From NCBI RefSeq assembly GCF_021654775.1, contig NZ_AP025343.1, positions 2,819,501 through 2,883,500 on the forward strand: DNA of 64,000 nucleotides. The letters are read 5' to 3'. This document shows, piece after piece, positions 1 to 8,122 of this stretch (positions within the stretch are counted from its first letter, which is position 1; each line of letters starts with the position of its first letter). A program made the position numbers and the translations under genes. The stretch is from Paenibacillus azoreducens (GTDB lineage: Bacteria > Bacillota > Bacilli > Paenibacillales > Paenibacillaceae). The notes beneath the pieces were generated by a model that worked only from the letters and a program-made list of their open reading frames with translations, ran no database searches and was not told the origin of the DNA.

Positions 1-3
1 TAC

Positions 4-927
4 ATGTTAGCTTGTGCAATCGTAGAGATATTTTTTGATCATAAAACAAATAAAAGGGTGAATGGTTATCTCACATTTCCAAATGAGCATGAGTACTTAC
101 GTATAACGATACAGAAAGGCAATTTTACAACTTTGGAAATACATTCAGTACTGGCTTCTGATTATAAAACACCGCCAATAAAAGCTACTAAAAAGGGACT
201 AGCTGAGATAATAAGTCAGGATGTTGATTTTTGTAATTATGTGGGGGATGTGATTAACGGAAAAATTCAAGATATACAGTGCGTTGATATTATAATTGAA
301 AAGCTTCGAAATATATTTTTAACGTCAAATTTAAAAAATATAGCCAATATATTTGTGGCAAAAAATTTCGATAAAAAGACAATATACAAAGAATTAATGG
401 GAACAGAGTTGGAAAATCAGAAAAAAAGAGTGAAAAAGTCTCTTTTAGTACAGCCATCAATTTTTGAAATTGTCCAAAACTTAAAAAATAAATATCCAAA
501 TCTAAAAGTTGTAGTAGACACTTTAGGAGATCAAAATAACCAATTTTTAGAAATAGAATCATTATTAAAGGTTGATATACAAATTCAACATGACTCAAAA
601 GCCGAGCCAATGATTATGGCTTCGGATCTTTTAATAGGTTATATAGCAAGAAATATTAGAGGGATATTAGAAGATAAAACAGAAGTTGAAACGAGTTTAC
701 TAGCAAAGCTCCTTAAAAAGGATAGAAGTTTGTTTGAGGGAAGTGAATCATGGTGGTATTTAAAGTTCTCAGAAGGGAGTGGAGAAAACCTTATGAGAAA
801 ATTGGAGATTCCCTTTGAAAAGACTGACTATTTACAAGTACTAACAACAAATTTTCATGAGTTTATAAAAAATTCTTCTGTTAAAAATAATTTCAGAAAG
901 AAAAAAAAGAGAAAACGAAAAAATTAG
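4..927 (+). CDS. DUF3800-like protein, possibly 5' incomplete
   Basis: 307 codons from the first visible ATG, which lies at the window edge, so the true start may be further left. The C-terminal half contains a segment around residues 165-215 with VVVDTLG, then DSKAEPMIMASDLLIGYIARN. This resembles the DSK...P.IQ.ADLIAG motif of DUF3800 proteins, an RNase-H-like family often found in phage-defence and mobile regions. The tail is a run of lysines and arginines. Biochemical role is not established from the sequence. It is the last visible gene of a cassette that ends at the site at 964-1041. Base composition is strongly AT-rich, like the other cassettes. Confidence 0.6.
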   Translation: MLACAIVEIFFDHKTNKRVNGYLTFPNEHEYLRITIQKGNFTTLEIHSVLASDYKTPPIKATKKGLAEIISQDVDFCNYVGDVINGKIQDIQCVDIIIEKLRNIFLTSNLKNIANIFVAKNFDKKTIYKELMGTELENQKKRVKKSLLVQPSIFEIVQNLKNKYPNLKVVVDTLGDQNNQFLEIESLLKVDIQIQHDSKAEPMIMASDLLIGYIARNIRGILEDKTEVETSLLAKLLKKDRSLFEGSESWWYLKFSEGSGENLMRKLEIPFEKTDYLQVLTTNFHEFIKNSSVKNNFRKKKKRKRKN

Positions 928-963
928 ATTGAAAGAATTAATGACTAAAAAATAAGTAACGTC

Positions 964-1041
964 ACATAACATAATATTCACGCTGCGGGCATACGCCCTT
1001 GGCCCGACATGCGTCGGGTCGTGAATACGGGAACGTTAGGT
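964..1041 (+). other. attC-like site 1
   Basis: Left box ACATAAC at 964-970, right box GTTAGGT at 1035-1041, inner arms ATTCACG and CGTGAAT, and a short apical hairpin around the CCCGACATGCGTCGGG palindrome. The right box is complementary to the left box of site 2 (ACCTAAC), not fully to its own left box. Confidence 0.8.
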
Positions 1042-1071
1042 GAAATCTGTGTAAGGAGGGGAGGATTATTA

Positions 1072-1737
1072 ATGACATATAGCTATTTTGACACTTTTGA
1101 TGAAAAACTTAAAAACATAATCGAAATTGGATCAAAACATTATGATGAAGCCTGTATACTAATATTTGTTTATCTTGATTTCTTAAGTAATTTCGTGGAA
1201 AAACCACACTCTTCAAACAATGCAAGATTCAATGGATCAAACTTTAGATACTTTTTGCTACACTATTCACATTTTCAAGACACATTAAAATATATTCAAG
1301 TTGACAAATTCATTAATGATTTCTCAAAAGGTAGAATAAGTAAGGATGAATACCAAAAATATTATGACAAGATAGAGAGAAAACTCGAAAGAGTTAAGAA
1401 TGGAGTAGAGCTTCCGATATCATCGTTTATCAGTTTGGATAATGTTGATTCAGAACACAAAGAATATTTTCAGAAGATTACATTGTTTAACTTGATTTAT
1501 AGTTTAAGAAACTCGGCAGTGCATGGTTATAATAACCTAATAGAAGCAGGAAGTGAACTTTCAGAGCCTTTTCTCTCGTATACCTGGAATATAGAAGAAG
1601 GAAATGAAGGATGGTTCACTACATATATACCTTTTGATTTCATGTATAGGATGGTTGATAATTGTTATTCAAAAGTTAGAGAGGAATACGGTAGTTTAGT
1701 TGAAAGATTTTTCGAGGAAGACACAGACATCACCTAA
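1072..1737 (+). CDS. HEPN-like cassette protein, function unknown
   Basis: 221 codons from the ATG at 1072, chosen over an upstream in-frame start inside the attC-like site because AAGGAGGGGAGG lies just before it. The protein is helical-looking and charged, without signal peptide or membrane segment. Near residue 148 it has RNSAVH, which fits the R-x4-6-H motif of HEPN domains. HEPN proteins are often ribonucleases in toxin-antitoxin or abortive-infection systems, but many are inactive, so nuclease activity is only a hypothesis. The TAA stop at 1735-1737 lies inside the left box of the next recombination site, a very compact cassette. No partner antitoxin gene is visible in the same cassette. 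Confidence 0.55.
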   Translation: MTYSYFDTFDEKLKNIIEIGSKHYDEACILIFVYLDFLSNFVEKPHSSNNARFNGSNFRYFLLHYSHFQDTLKYIQVDKFINDFSKGRISKDEYQKYYDKIERKLERVKNGVELPISSFISLDNVDSEHKEYFQKITLFNLIYSLRNSAVHGYNNLIEAGSELSEPFLSYTWNIEEGNEGWFTTYIPFDFMYRMVDNCYSKVREEYGSLVERFFEEDTDIT

Positions 1738-1853
1738 CATAGTATTCTAGCTGCGGCTCCTTTGGAGACTTGGTCTGCGGGAAGGGTTTCGAAGAGGCAT
1801 TTCAGCAGACACATCCGACTTCGTCGGACGTCGTGAATACGGAAACGTTAGGT
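1732..1853 (+). other. attC-like site 2
   Basis: Left box ACCTAAC at 1732-1738 overlaps the stop codon of the preceding gene. Right box GTTAGGT at 1847-1853. The apical part carries a TCCGACTTCGTCGGA hairpin. Both boxes happen to match each other and those of the neighbouring cassettes. Confidence 0.8.
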
Positions 1854-1858
1854 GAAAT

Positions 1859-1996
1859 ATGGACATGAAAATCACAACTATAAGTTCTAGAATACGGATA
1901 AAACAATACAAGACTCTCAACAGGATAAAGCCAAAGATGGAATTTATTGAAGGGAAAGTGAGGGCTTATGTCGAAATGTATCGGATATTAGAATAG
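1859..1996 (+). CDS. possible small protein, 45 aa, unrecognised
   Basis: An ATG six bases after the right box of site 2 opens a 46-codon frame ending at TAG 1994-1996. The predicted product is basic (many K and R). I see no clear ribosome site directly before it, although the frame ends just before the ribosome site of the DUF262 gene. It could be a leader peptide, a decayed gene or chance. Low confidence. Confidence 0.25.
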   Translation: MDMKITTISSRIRIKQYKTLNRIKPKMEFIEGKVRAYVEMYRILE

Positions 1997-2021
1997 AGTT
2001 TAATAAGGAGTTGTATGAATT

Positions 2022-3755
2022 TTGGAATTATATGCGTATCCAAGGACACTTAGAGATATATTAGGTTTAAATAGAAGGTACATTATACCTAGATTTCAAA
2101 GGGAGTATTCTTGGGGTGAAGATGAATTAATGACCCTTTGGGACGATATACTTTCTAATCTGAAAATCGACGGTAAAAATTTAAGTGAGTCGGAATACTT
2201 TATCGGATCAATTGTTCTTGTTGGCGATGACACCGCTGATACAAAATTCTTGATTGTAGATGGTCAACAACGTATAACCACAATTACTATTTTCTTCTCT
2301 GCTTTAACTGAAATATTTAAAGAAATTGGTAATTATTCTTTGATGAAAAATTCGCATAAATATGTTGAAGCTGAGAACGATGATGGTGAAACATTCCTGA
2401 AGTTGGAGAACGAAAATCCTAAACCATTTTTTCAATTTCGAATTCAACAGATGGATAAGAATGAAAATTTTTCTCCGAAATCAGATGAAGAAAATGGACT
2501 TATGTTTGCCTATAATTTCTTTAAAGAGAAGATGTTGAAAGATAACTTGATTAAAGAGATTAAACGTAAATATAAATTAGGTACCATAGACTACATAGAT
2601 TTATTAAAAACTCTGCGAAACCAAGTCCTGTCTTTTAAAACAATATATATTACTGTAAAAGATGAGGATGATGCATATCTAATATTTGAGACACTCAATG
2701 CAAAGGGCAAGGATTTAGAATCTATAGATCTCATTAAGAATTTAATTTTCAAGAAAATCAGAACTACTGCAGCTGGTGATCTTGCAAAAGAGTCATGGCG
2801 TTCTACTCGTAATATCCTCTTTAGTAAGGAAAACAAGATAAGTATGTCACAATTCTATAGGCATTACTGGCTTTCAAAATATTCATTTACTAGAGATGCT
2901 GGTTTGTATGAAGACTTTAAAAAAAGAGTACCTGATACTGAATCTTCATATGAAAATTTTTTGAAAGAACTTAATGATGCTGCTAATGTTTATGTTCAAC
3001 TGACCAATCCTCAGATAACGGATTGGAAACAAGTTGAAGAAAAGTTTGTGTTCGACACAATTGTTGCACTAAGAACTTTTGATGTTTCACAGCCTAGGCC
3101 ACTATTAATGGCTTTATTAGATATAAGAAATAAATCAAAAAATATTAAATTTGAAGATTTCAGAAAAGTAATAGTGGCTATGGAAAAGTTCCACTTTATT
3201 TTCACAGCTATTGCTTCTTCAAGAGCATCCAATATTGAAAGTAAATATTCAACATTTGCTAGACAAATAAGATCTTGTGATAATAAAACACAGACTAACA
3301 AAGTTATTGATGAAATTATCAATTACTATAAAGATAACTTGCCTTCTTACGATATATTTGAAGATAAATTTACTTCTCTCTATTATTCGAAAAAGGTAAC
3401 ATCTAACAAAAGGATTATTCAATATATTTTGAGAAAAACAGAAAATTACTATCTAGACACTGAAGAGCTAACAACAGATATTATCTCAATTGAACATATT
3501 ATGAGTGAGTCTACAGAAGATGAGAATATCGGTAAAATTGGAAATTTACTTCCATTAGATAAAAAATTAAATTCATCTATAGGTGATTTGGAATTTAGAA
3601 ATAAAGTTGAGCAATATAAAAAATCTAAACTAATTACTGTTAAAAATTTCATAATGGAACACCAGAGGTCTGCAACTTGGGGACCAGATGAGATATCACA
3701 AAGATCTAAAGAATTAGCAACTCTCGCTTATAATTATGTATGGAAAATTGAGTAA
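2022..3755 (+). CDS. DUF262 / DUF1524 (GmrSD-type) putative defence nuclease
   Basis: 577 codons with a TTG start at 2022; TAAGGAG lies about 11 bases upstream. The N-terminal region carries the DUF262 hallmark: YIIPRFQREYSW near residue 20 and VDGQQRITT near residue 85, the nucleotide-binding and hydrolysis motif of the GmrS part of type IV restriction enzymes. The C-terminal part has IEHIMSE followed by IGNLLPLDKKLN, matching the DUF1524 HNH-like nuclease motif of GmrD. A single-chain DUF262-DUF1524 protein is a known restriction or phage-defence architecture. The exact target, such as modified DNA, is inference. It is the main gene of the cassette between sites 2 and 3 and is by far the largest gene in the array. 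Confidence 0.82.
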   Translation: MELYAYPRTLRDILGLNRRYIIPRFQREYSWGEDELMTLWDDILSNLKIDGKNLSESEYFIGSIVLVGDDTADTKFLIVDGQQRITTITIFFSALTEIFKEIGNYSLMKNSHKYVEAENDDGETFLKLENENPKPFFQFRIQQMDKNENFSPKSDEENGLMFAYNFFKEKMLKDNLIKEIKRKYKLGTIDYIDLLKTLRNQVLSFKTIYITVKDEDDAYLIFETLNAKGKDLESIDLIKNLIFKKIRTTAAGDLAKESWRSTRNILFSKENKISMSQFYRHYWLSKYSFTRDAGLYEDFKKRVPDTESSYENFLKELNDAANVYVQLTNPQITDWKQVEEKFVFDTIVALRTFDVSQPRPLLMALLDIRNKSKNIKFEDFRKVIVAMEKFHFIFTAIASSRASNIESKYSTFARQIRSCDNKTQTNKVIDEIINYYKDNLPSYDIFEDKFTSLYYSKKVTSNKRIIQYILRKTENYYLDTEELTTDIISIEHIMSESTEDENIGKIGNLLPLDKKLNSSIGDLEFRNKVEQYKKSKLITVKNFIMEHQRSATWGPDEISQRSKELATLAYNYVWKIE

Positions 3756-3833
3756 TGCCTATCGTTTAAATGTAAATAAGATCTTCTATAAATAAGGTTC
3801 TTTGAAAGAACTATCAGAGATGGCCCATACATC

Positions 3834-3980
3834 ACCTAACATAGTATTCACGCAAATGGGCTTTCGCCCCTTGGTTGTCAGAGGTCTAATCAATGAAGAA
3901 AGCTCCTGACAACAAACGCCCCAGCCTAAGATAAGAGCTATCTAAGGCTGGGGCGTTTCGTGAATACAAGAACGTTATCT
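3834..3980 (+). other. attC-like site 3
   Basis: Left box ACCTAAC at 3834-3840, right box GTTATCT at 3974-3980. The right box matches the left box of site 4 (AGATAAC) as reverse complement. The apex holds a long near-perfect hairpin (CGCCCCAGCCTAAGATA with its complement) that recurs in site 11. Confidence 0.82.
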
Positions 3981-4006
3981 GAAACTACTTGAAAGCTGGT
4001 GAAAAC

Positions 4007-4579
4007 ATGAATATAAACCAAACGATTCTTTTTATAGATGAAGAATTAACTCAAACATTAAATGACTATCAAAACTGGTTTGTTTTAAAGCCTGAAGTGC
4101 TATCCTTCAAACCTCAGGTTGGATGGAGTATTGAACAAATATTAGAGCATGTAACATTAACTAATCACTTCTTATTGATTCTAATTAGAAAAGGAAAGCG
4201 GAAGGCAATCGAACTATCTACAAAGAAAGATTTGAAATCAGTATTAGAGTCTTATCAATACAACCTACAAGCTCTTGATGCAATAGCTAAACATAAGTCT
4301 TTTAATTGGATTAGGCCAGAACATATGGAGCCTAAGGGAGATAAAGAACTAGGACAAATAAGATCTTTACTTGATGATCAAATTAAAGAATGTAAAGATC
4401 TTTTGAAAGAGATGAAAAATGGAGAAGGAATACTTTATAAAACAACAATGACGGTAAATAATTTAGGAAAGATTAATGTTTATCAATATATCTATTTTTT
4501 GTGTCAGCATGCAAAAAGACACATTGTACAAATGCAAAAAGTAATGAATGAATATAGTAAATTCAAGGAAGCCGAGTAG
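4007..4579 (+). CDS. DinB-like family protein
   Basis: 190 codons from the ATG at 4007, preceded by a GGTGAAAAC stretch; an in-frame TTG at 3989 lacks a ribosome site. The protein looks like a four-helix DinB/YfiT-type domain. It has GWSIEQILEHVTLTNHFL in the first third and a late QHAKRHIVQM motif, which supply the histidines expected to hold a metal ion. DinB-superfamily proteins include thiol transferases and many uncharacterised stress proteins, so the specific reaction cannot be read here. It is the only gene of the cassette between sites 3 and 4, and the stop lies 4 bases before the site 4 left box. Confidence 0.7.
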   Translation: MNINQTILFIDEELTQTLNDYQNWFVLKPEVLSFKPQVGWSIEQILEHVTLTNHFLLILIRKGKRKAIELSTKKDLKSVLESYQYNLQALDAIAKHKSFNWIRPEHMEPKGDKELGQIRSLLDDQIKECKDLLKEMKNGEGILYKTTMTVNNLGKINVYQYIYFLCQHAKRHIVQMQKVMNEYSKFKEAE

Positions 4580-4583
4580 CATC

Positions 4584-4749
4584 AGATAACATCATATCCA
4601 CGCTTCGGAGCCTGGCGGCTCCTCGGTCCGCCCGAGGAGATTGGCAGAGAAGAGAACTCAGGCGGACACATCCGCACCGACTAACCGCATCGCGGTCGCC
4701 CCTAACGGATCTTAAGGTTCTCGGGCTCGTGAATACGGGAACGTAATAC
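4584..4749 (+). other. attC-like site 4
   Basis: Left box AGATAAC at 4584-4590; right box at 4743-4749 reads GTAATAC, one change from the GTTATAC expected from the site 5 left box. It carries the long apical arm with CTAACCGC...GCGGTCGC and TTAAGGTTCTCGG. Confidence 0.75.
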
Positions 4750-4798
4750 GACAGAACTTTGAGAAAACATTTTTAAAATTGAGAAGAAGGTGAATGCA

Positions 4799-5281
4799 AT
4801 GAACCAAGACGCTATATTTGATTCAGAAAGAAAGTATAGATATTTATTGACTAGAGAATGGGATACAAATCTACCAAAGTTATTGTACATAATGTTAAAC
4901 CCAAGTGTTGCAAATGAAGTTTCAGAGGATCGGACTTCAAAACAATGCCTATATTTTGCAAATAAATTTCAATACGGTTCACTCGAAATAGTCAATCTTT
5001 ATAGTTTAATATCAACTGATCCAAAAGGGCTAAAAAAATCGTTAATAGATCCTGTAGGTTCTGAGACGGACAAACACATCAGAGAAGCCGCGTTAAGAGC
5101 TGATCGAGTGATCGTAGCGTGGGGAGAAAAACACTTCTTCAATAAACGCGATAAACAAGTAATAGAATTATTGAGAAAGGAAGAAGTTGAACTATTTTGT
5201 TTGAAAATGGCTAAGACTGGCCATCCAAGACACCCTTCAAGACTTGGGCATGACATAGAAGAATTGATTAGATTTGGATGA
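4799..5281 (+). CDS. DUF1643 family protein
   Basis: 160 codons from the ATG at 4799, with AAGG about 8 bases upstream; a GTG at 4790 is the alternative start. The sequence fits DUF1643: an opening segment RYLLTREWD, then LLYIMLNPSVAN, then IVNLYSLISTDP, a central VIVAWGEK and a late KTGHPRHPSRL. DUF1643 proteins are small cytoplasmic proteins common in mobile regions, and their function is not known to me. It is the single gene of its cassette. Confidence 0.8.
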   Translation: MNQDAIFDSERKYRYLLTREWDTNLPKLLYIMLNPSVANEVSEDRTSKQCLYFANKFQYGSLEIVNLYSLISTDPKGLKKSLIDPVGSETDKHIREAALRADRVIVAWGEKHFFNKRDKQVIELLRKEEVELFCLKMAKTGHPRHPSRLGHDIEELIRFG

Positions 5282-5304
5282 GCATTTAGGTAGCAAGTTC
5301 CATC

Positions 5305-5400
5305 GTATAACATAATATTCACGCTACGGACATACGCCCTTGGTCCGACATTCGTCGGACACCCAGCATACGCTGGGACGTGAATACAGAAACGTTAGCC
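5305..5400 (+). other. attC-like site 5
   Basis: Left box GTATAAC at 5305-5311, right box GTTAGCC at 5394-5400. Short apex with two small hairpins (TCCGACATTCGTCGGA and CCCAGCATACGCTGGG). Confidence 0.8.
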
Positions 5401-5417
5401 GTTTAGGAGGAGTCTAT

Positions 5418-6188
5418 ATGATATTAGAAAAAGTTATAAATAGAATTGTAATACAAAGTGAATATAAGGATTTTGTTGATAAGTATATAGATAATATACT
5501 TACCGAATTTAAAGGTAAGATTCATAGCATTTATATGTGTGGCTCGATTCCAAAAGGAACTGCTAAACCTTTTAAGTCAGATGCAGACTTTACTATTGTA
5601 TGTGTAAATCCCAAAGATATTGATTACGAAAGATTGTCAAATATTAAAGACAGGCTTTTGGAAGAATATCCAGTATTAACTAAGATTGATACGACAATTT
5701 GCTCGATTGACGATGTATTAAGTAAACCAAATGAGTGGGGTTTTTGGGTAAAGATAATTTGTGTTTGCATATATGGTCATGACGTTGGTGAAAAAGTACC
5801 ACCGATAATTATTTCTCCAGAGTTCATTTTAGACTTAAATACAGAGACCAAGAAGGAAGTAGACCGTATACATCGTTTACTTTCTAATGCTAGTGATAAC
5901 ACAATGAAAAATAGATATATTAAAGGTTACTCTAAGAGATTAATTCGTGCATTATACTCATTGGTTTTAGAAGATACAGGTGTATGGCAAGATGATATTA
6001 TTAAGATGAAGAATGCCATATTAAACTATTGCGAGATTGACTCCGCTTTAGTTGATTATCTGTATGCTTGTTACTTGGATAGTAATAATGTACTTGTTGA
6101 AGAGTTTCTGGGAATTGCAGATGAAGTATATAGCTATTTTGAGAACGCGTTAAATGCAATGGCTGCTTCCAGAACTTCCTTCGACTAA
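5418..6188 (+). CDS. nucleotidyltransferase-fold protein
   Basis: 256 codons from the ATG at 5418, preceded by TTAGGAGGAGTC. The upstream in-frame extension runs through the recombination site and is not credible. Near residue 40 the motif GSIPKGTAKPFKSDADF fits the GS-x(n)-D-x-D signature of the polymerase-beta-like nucleotidyltransferase fold. The rest is helical with few recognisable motifs. Relatives include aminoglycoside nucleotidyltransferases and MNT-type antitoxins or toxins. No HEPN partner lies in the same cassette, so the role is open. The TAA stop at 6186-6188 lies inside the left box of site 6. Confidence 0.7.
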   Translation: MILEKVINRIVIQSEYKDFVDKYIDNILTEFKGKIHSIYMCGSIPKGTAKPFKSDADFTIVCVNPKDIDYERLSNIKDRLLEEYPVLTKIDTTICSIDDVLSKPNEWGFWVKIICVCIYGHDVGEKVPPIIISPEFILDLNTETKKEVDRIHRLLSNASDNTMKNRYIKGYSKRLIRALYSLVLEDTGVWQDDIIKMKNAILNYCEIDSALVDYLYACYLDSNNVLVEEFLGIADEVYSYFENALNAMAASRTSFD

Positions 6189-6344
6189 CACCGTATTGAC
6201 GCTTCGGGTCACTCTGAGAAACGAGTGACCACATCCAGCCCCCTAATCCCGTCGGGACGTCACTGCATTAGGTGTTCGGCAAGCCTCACAACTATAAGCA
6301 GCGACTCTAAGAGGCCAGGACGTCGTCAATACAAAACATTATGT
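6183..6344 (+). other. attC-like site 6
   Basis: Left box GACTAAC at 6183-6189, which contains the stop codon of the preceding gene; right box ATTATGT at 6338-6344 (G to A change). The inner arms are TATTGACG/CGTCAATA, a compensated change from the majority TTCACG/CGTGAA. Confidence 0.75.
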
Positions 6345-6467
6345 GAAATTAAACAAGAACCCCTTAACTTTTCTTACTCTAAGTGTTTTTAATGATGTTT
6401 GTAAGTATGAGTCAAATAAGTAGTTAAGATCTTAGACACAAGAGTTAATTCGAGAAGCAATTCCGTC
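6345..6467 (+). other. gene-less cassette
   Basis: About 123 bases lie between sites 6 and 7 with no open frame of useful length on either strand and no clear promoter. It is AT-rich like the coding cassettes. It may be a decayed cassette or one carrying only a short RNA; nothing in the sequence decides between these. Confidence 0.5.
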
Positions 6468-6568
6468 GTATAACATAGGATTCAAGCAGTGCTCCTTCGG
6501 AGCCTTGGTCTGCGGATGGATTTCAGCACACAACCCCTTCGGGGTTCATGAATACAGGAACGTTATAC
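6468..6568 (+). other. attC-like site 7
   Basis: Left box GTATAAC at 6468-6474, right box GTTATAC at 6562-6568, which matches the left box of site 8 exactly as reverse complement. The apex is short, with CTCCTTCGGAG. Confidence 0.78.
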
Positions 6569-6602
6569 TTCAGAATCAAATGAAAAGAGAGCCGTTGGGC
6601 CC

Positions 6603-6890
6603 TCAATTAGAAGTTATATTTAATTCATTATGTAATTGAAGAGCATCCTTAAACCCTTGTAAGTAGATTTCACGTTCTAGTATTGTATGAACAGATAGGT
6701 CTGCGTCATCGTAAAGGAAAAGAGTTTTATGCATATCCTGAGGTAGAAGTTCATGTAACTGTTTGAAGTAAAGATTTCGATCAGATGAGAATTGATTATA
6801 AATGGTGTTGTTCTTGAGAAGATCGCTATATAAGGCTTCAATTCGATTACGAATCAACGAATCAAGTAAGATTTCTAAAGAATTGTGCAT
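6603..6890 (-). CDS. small helical protein, unrecognised; possible toxin-antitoxin partner
   Basis: 95 codons on the minus strand, the rare orientation in this array. The product looks all-helical and acidic, with many leucines and without membrane segment or signal peptide. I do not recognise the family. It is divergent from the small HTH gene at 7062-7265 in the same cassette, with a shared AT-rich control region at 6895-7000. Divergent pairs with their own promoter are typical of toxin-antitoxin or regulator-target units that stabilise cassette arrays, but nothing in the sequence proves toxicity. Confidence 0.55.
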   Translation of the reverse strand: MHNSLEILLDSLIRNRIEALYSDLLKNNTIYNQFSSDRNLYFKQLHELLPQDMHKTLFLYDDADLSVHTILEREIYLQGFKDALQLHNELNITSN

Positions 6891-7061
6891 AAATGATCAC
6901 CGTCCGTTATATTTTATTTTGCGAACAAAAATTTAACTTATTGAATATTATTTTATCATAATGAAACTTTTGGTCAAGACATATCAAAGAAATTTTTGAT
7001 AAAGGAAATATACTTTCATATAATTAAAGAAAAATTCAATTCGGATATGAAGGGATACCAG

Positions 7062-7265
7062 ATGATAAGTTATAAACCATTTCAAAAATTATTGATTGAT
7101 AGGGAAATTAAGAAACAAGATTTATTAAAAATGACGGGTATTTCATCGGCAACGATGGCAAAGCTCAATACGAATGAATATGTATCGTTAGAAGTAATTG
7201 ATAAATTATGTACGGCATTGGGATGCCAGCCTGGAGATCTTTTGGAACATATAACAGACCAGTGA
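7062..7265 (+). CDS. small Xre/Cro-type HTH regulator
   Basis: 67 codons from the ATG at 7062, with AAGGG 8 bases upstream; earlier in-frame starts at 6996 and 7047 are less convincing. The whole protein is one helix-turn-helix domain: LLIDREIKKQDLLKMTGIS then ATMAKLNTNEYVSLEVIDKL and a closing LGCQPGDLLEHI. This matches the very small Cro/C1-like proteins of the HTH_26 type. It presumably binds the intergenic region shared with the divergent 95-aa gene. The cassette ends at site 8. Confidence 0.8.
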   Translation: MISYKPFQKLLIDREIKKQDLLKMTGISSATMAKLNTNEYVSLEVIDKLCTALGCQPGDLLEHITDQ

Positions 7266-7315
7266 AAGAATAGAATATAAGAGGATGTTGGTTAAATCGA
7301 AGATGTGATTCCGTC

Positions 7316-7438
7316 GTATAACATAATATTCACGCATCGGGCATACGCCCTCGGTCCGGCAGAGGAATTTTGGGGAGGTAGAAGGCAGCCGGACACACTT
7401 GGCATGCGCCAAGCGTCGTGAACACACGAACGTTAAGT
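7316..7438 (+). other. attC-like site 8
   Basis: Left box GTATAAC at 7316-7322, right box GTTAAGT at 7432-7438. The apex contains a CTTGGCATGCGCCAAG hairpin. The right box does not fully match the next left box (GCATAAC). Confidence 0.78.
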
Positions 7439-7517
7439 GTAATTATTGCTTATAAAACCATGATATAAAAATTCAATACAAACCAGGATATAAAATAATG
7501 AAAGAAGTGATTGATGG

Positions 7518-7817
7518 ATGCCTTTTAACAATAAGGATGATAAAGAGAAAATTATATGGTTTGATGAGGAGAAACAGTTTGATACCATTCGCGAAGCGCA
7601 CGAATGGGTCTATAGTGGAGCGTATAATGAAATTGGATACAATTATGACGGTTATAGAAGTAAGGATCCTAAACTAGCATATTCTTTATTATTTGAACTG
7701 ATTAGATCAAATACAATTCATGAATATAGGCATGATGTTCATTGTGATAATGAATATAAAGATGGATCTATGATTTATAAGGTTTGGGTAAGTAAAAAGC
7801 GGTACGAAATTAATTAG
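7518..7817 (+). CDS. cassette protein of unknown function, 99 aa
   Basis: 99 codons from the ATG at 7518, after a weak GAAAGAAGTG stretch. The product is hydrophilic and rich in tyrosine and charged residues (REAHEWVYSGAYNEIGYNYDGY, near residues 25-46, is the most distinctive segment). No signal peptide or membrane segment. I do not recognise the family. It is the only gene of the cassette between sites 8 and 9. Confidence 0.6.
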   Translation: MPFNNKDDKEKIIWFDEEKQFDTIREAHEWVYSGAYNEIGYNYDGYRSKDPKLAYSLLFELIRSNTIHEYRHDVHCDNEYKDGSMIYKVWVSKKRYEIN

Positions 7818-7880
7818 AAAATAAGGCTCTTTATTAAGCCCAAATCAAAAACAGTTTGAACGCTCATTCGGTGAAGGCAA

Positions 7881-7924
7881 TAACAACGCATAACAACGCA
7901 TAACAACGCATAACAACGCATAAC
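7881..7924 (+). repeat. tandem 10-bp repeat built from the attC left box
   Basis: Four perfect copies of TAACAACGCA at 7881-7920 followed by TAAC. The repeat recreates the box GCATAAC five times in a row, the last one being the left box of site 9. It looks like local slippage or repeated misjoining at the recombination box. Confidence 0.9.
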
Positions 7925-8085
7925 AATGTATTCACACGGCGGCCCGGCTGTCGCCGTCCCTTGGTCCGCCAGGGGGATTTCGAGGAAGTGAATCAGGCGG
8001 ACAATCCTACGAACCTAACCGCAGTCGCGGCCGCCCCCGTTGGGGGCTTAAGGTTCTCGGGTTCGTGAATACGGGAACGTTATGC
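7918..8085 (+). other. attC-like site 9
   Basis: Left box GCATAAC at 7918-7924 (last of five tandem copies), right box GTTATGC at 8079-8085, matching the left box of site 10. It carries the long apical arm with GAACCTAACCGC and TTAAGGTTCTCGGGTTC. Confidence 0.8.
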
Positions 8086-8122
8086 GAAAGTCCTTAAAAA
8101 ACATATTATAGGAGCATTATTC

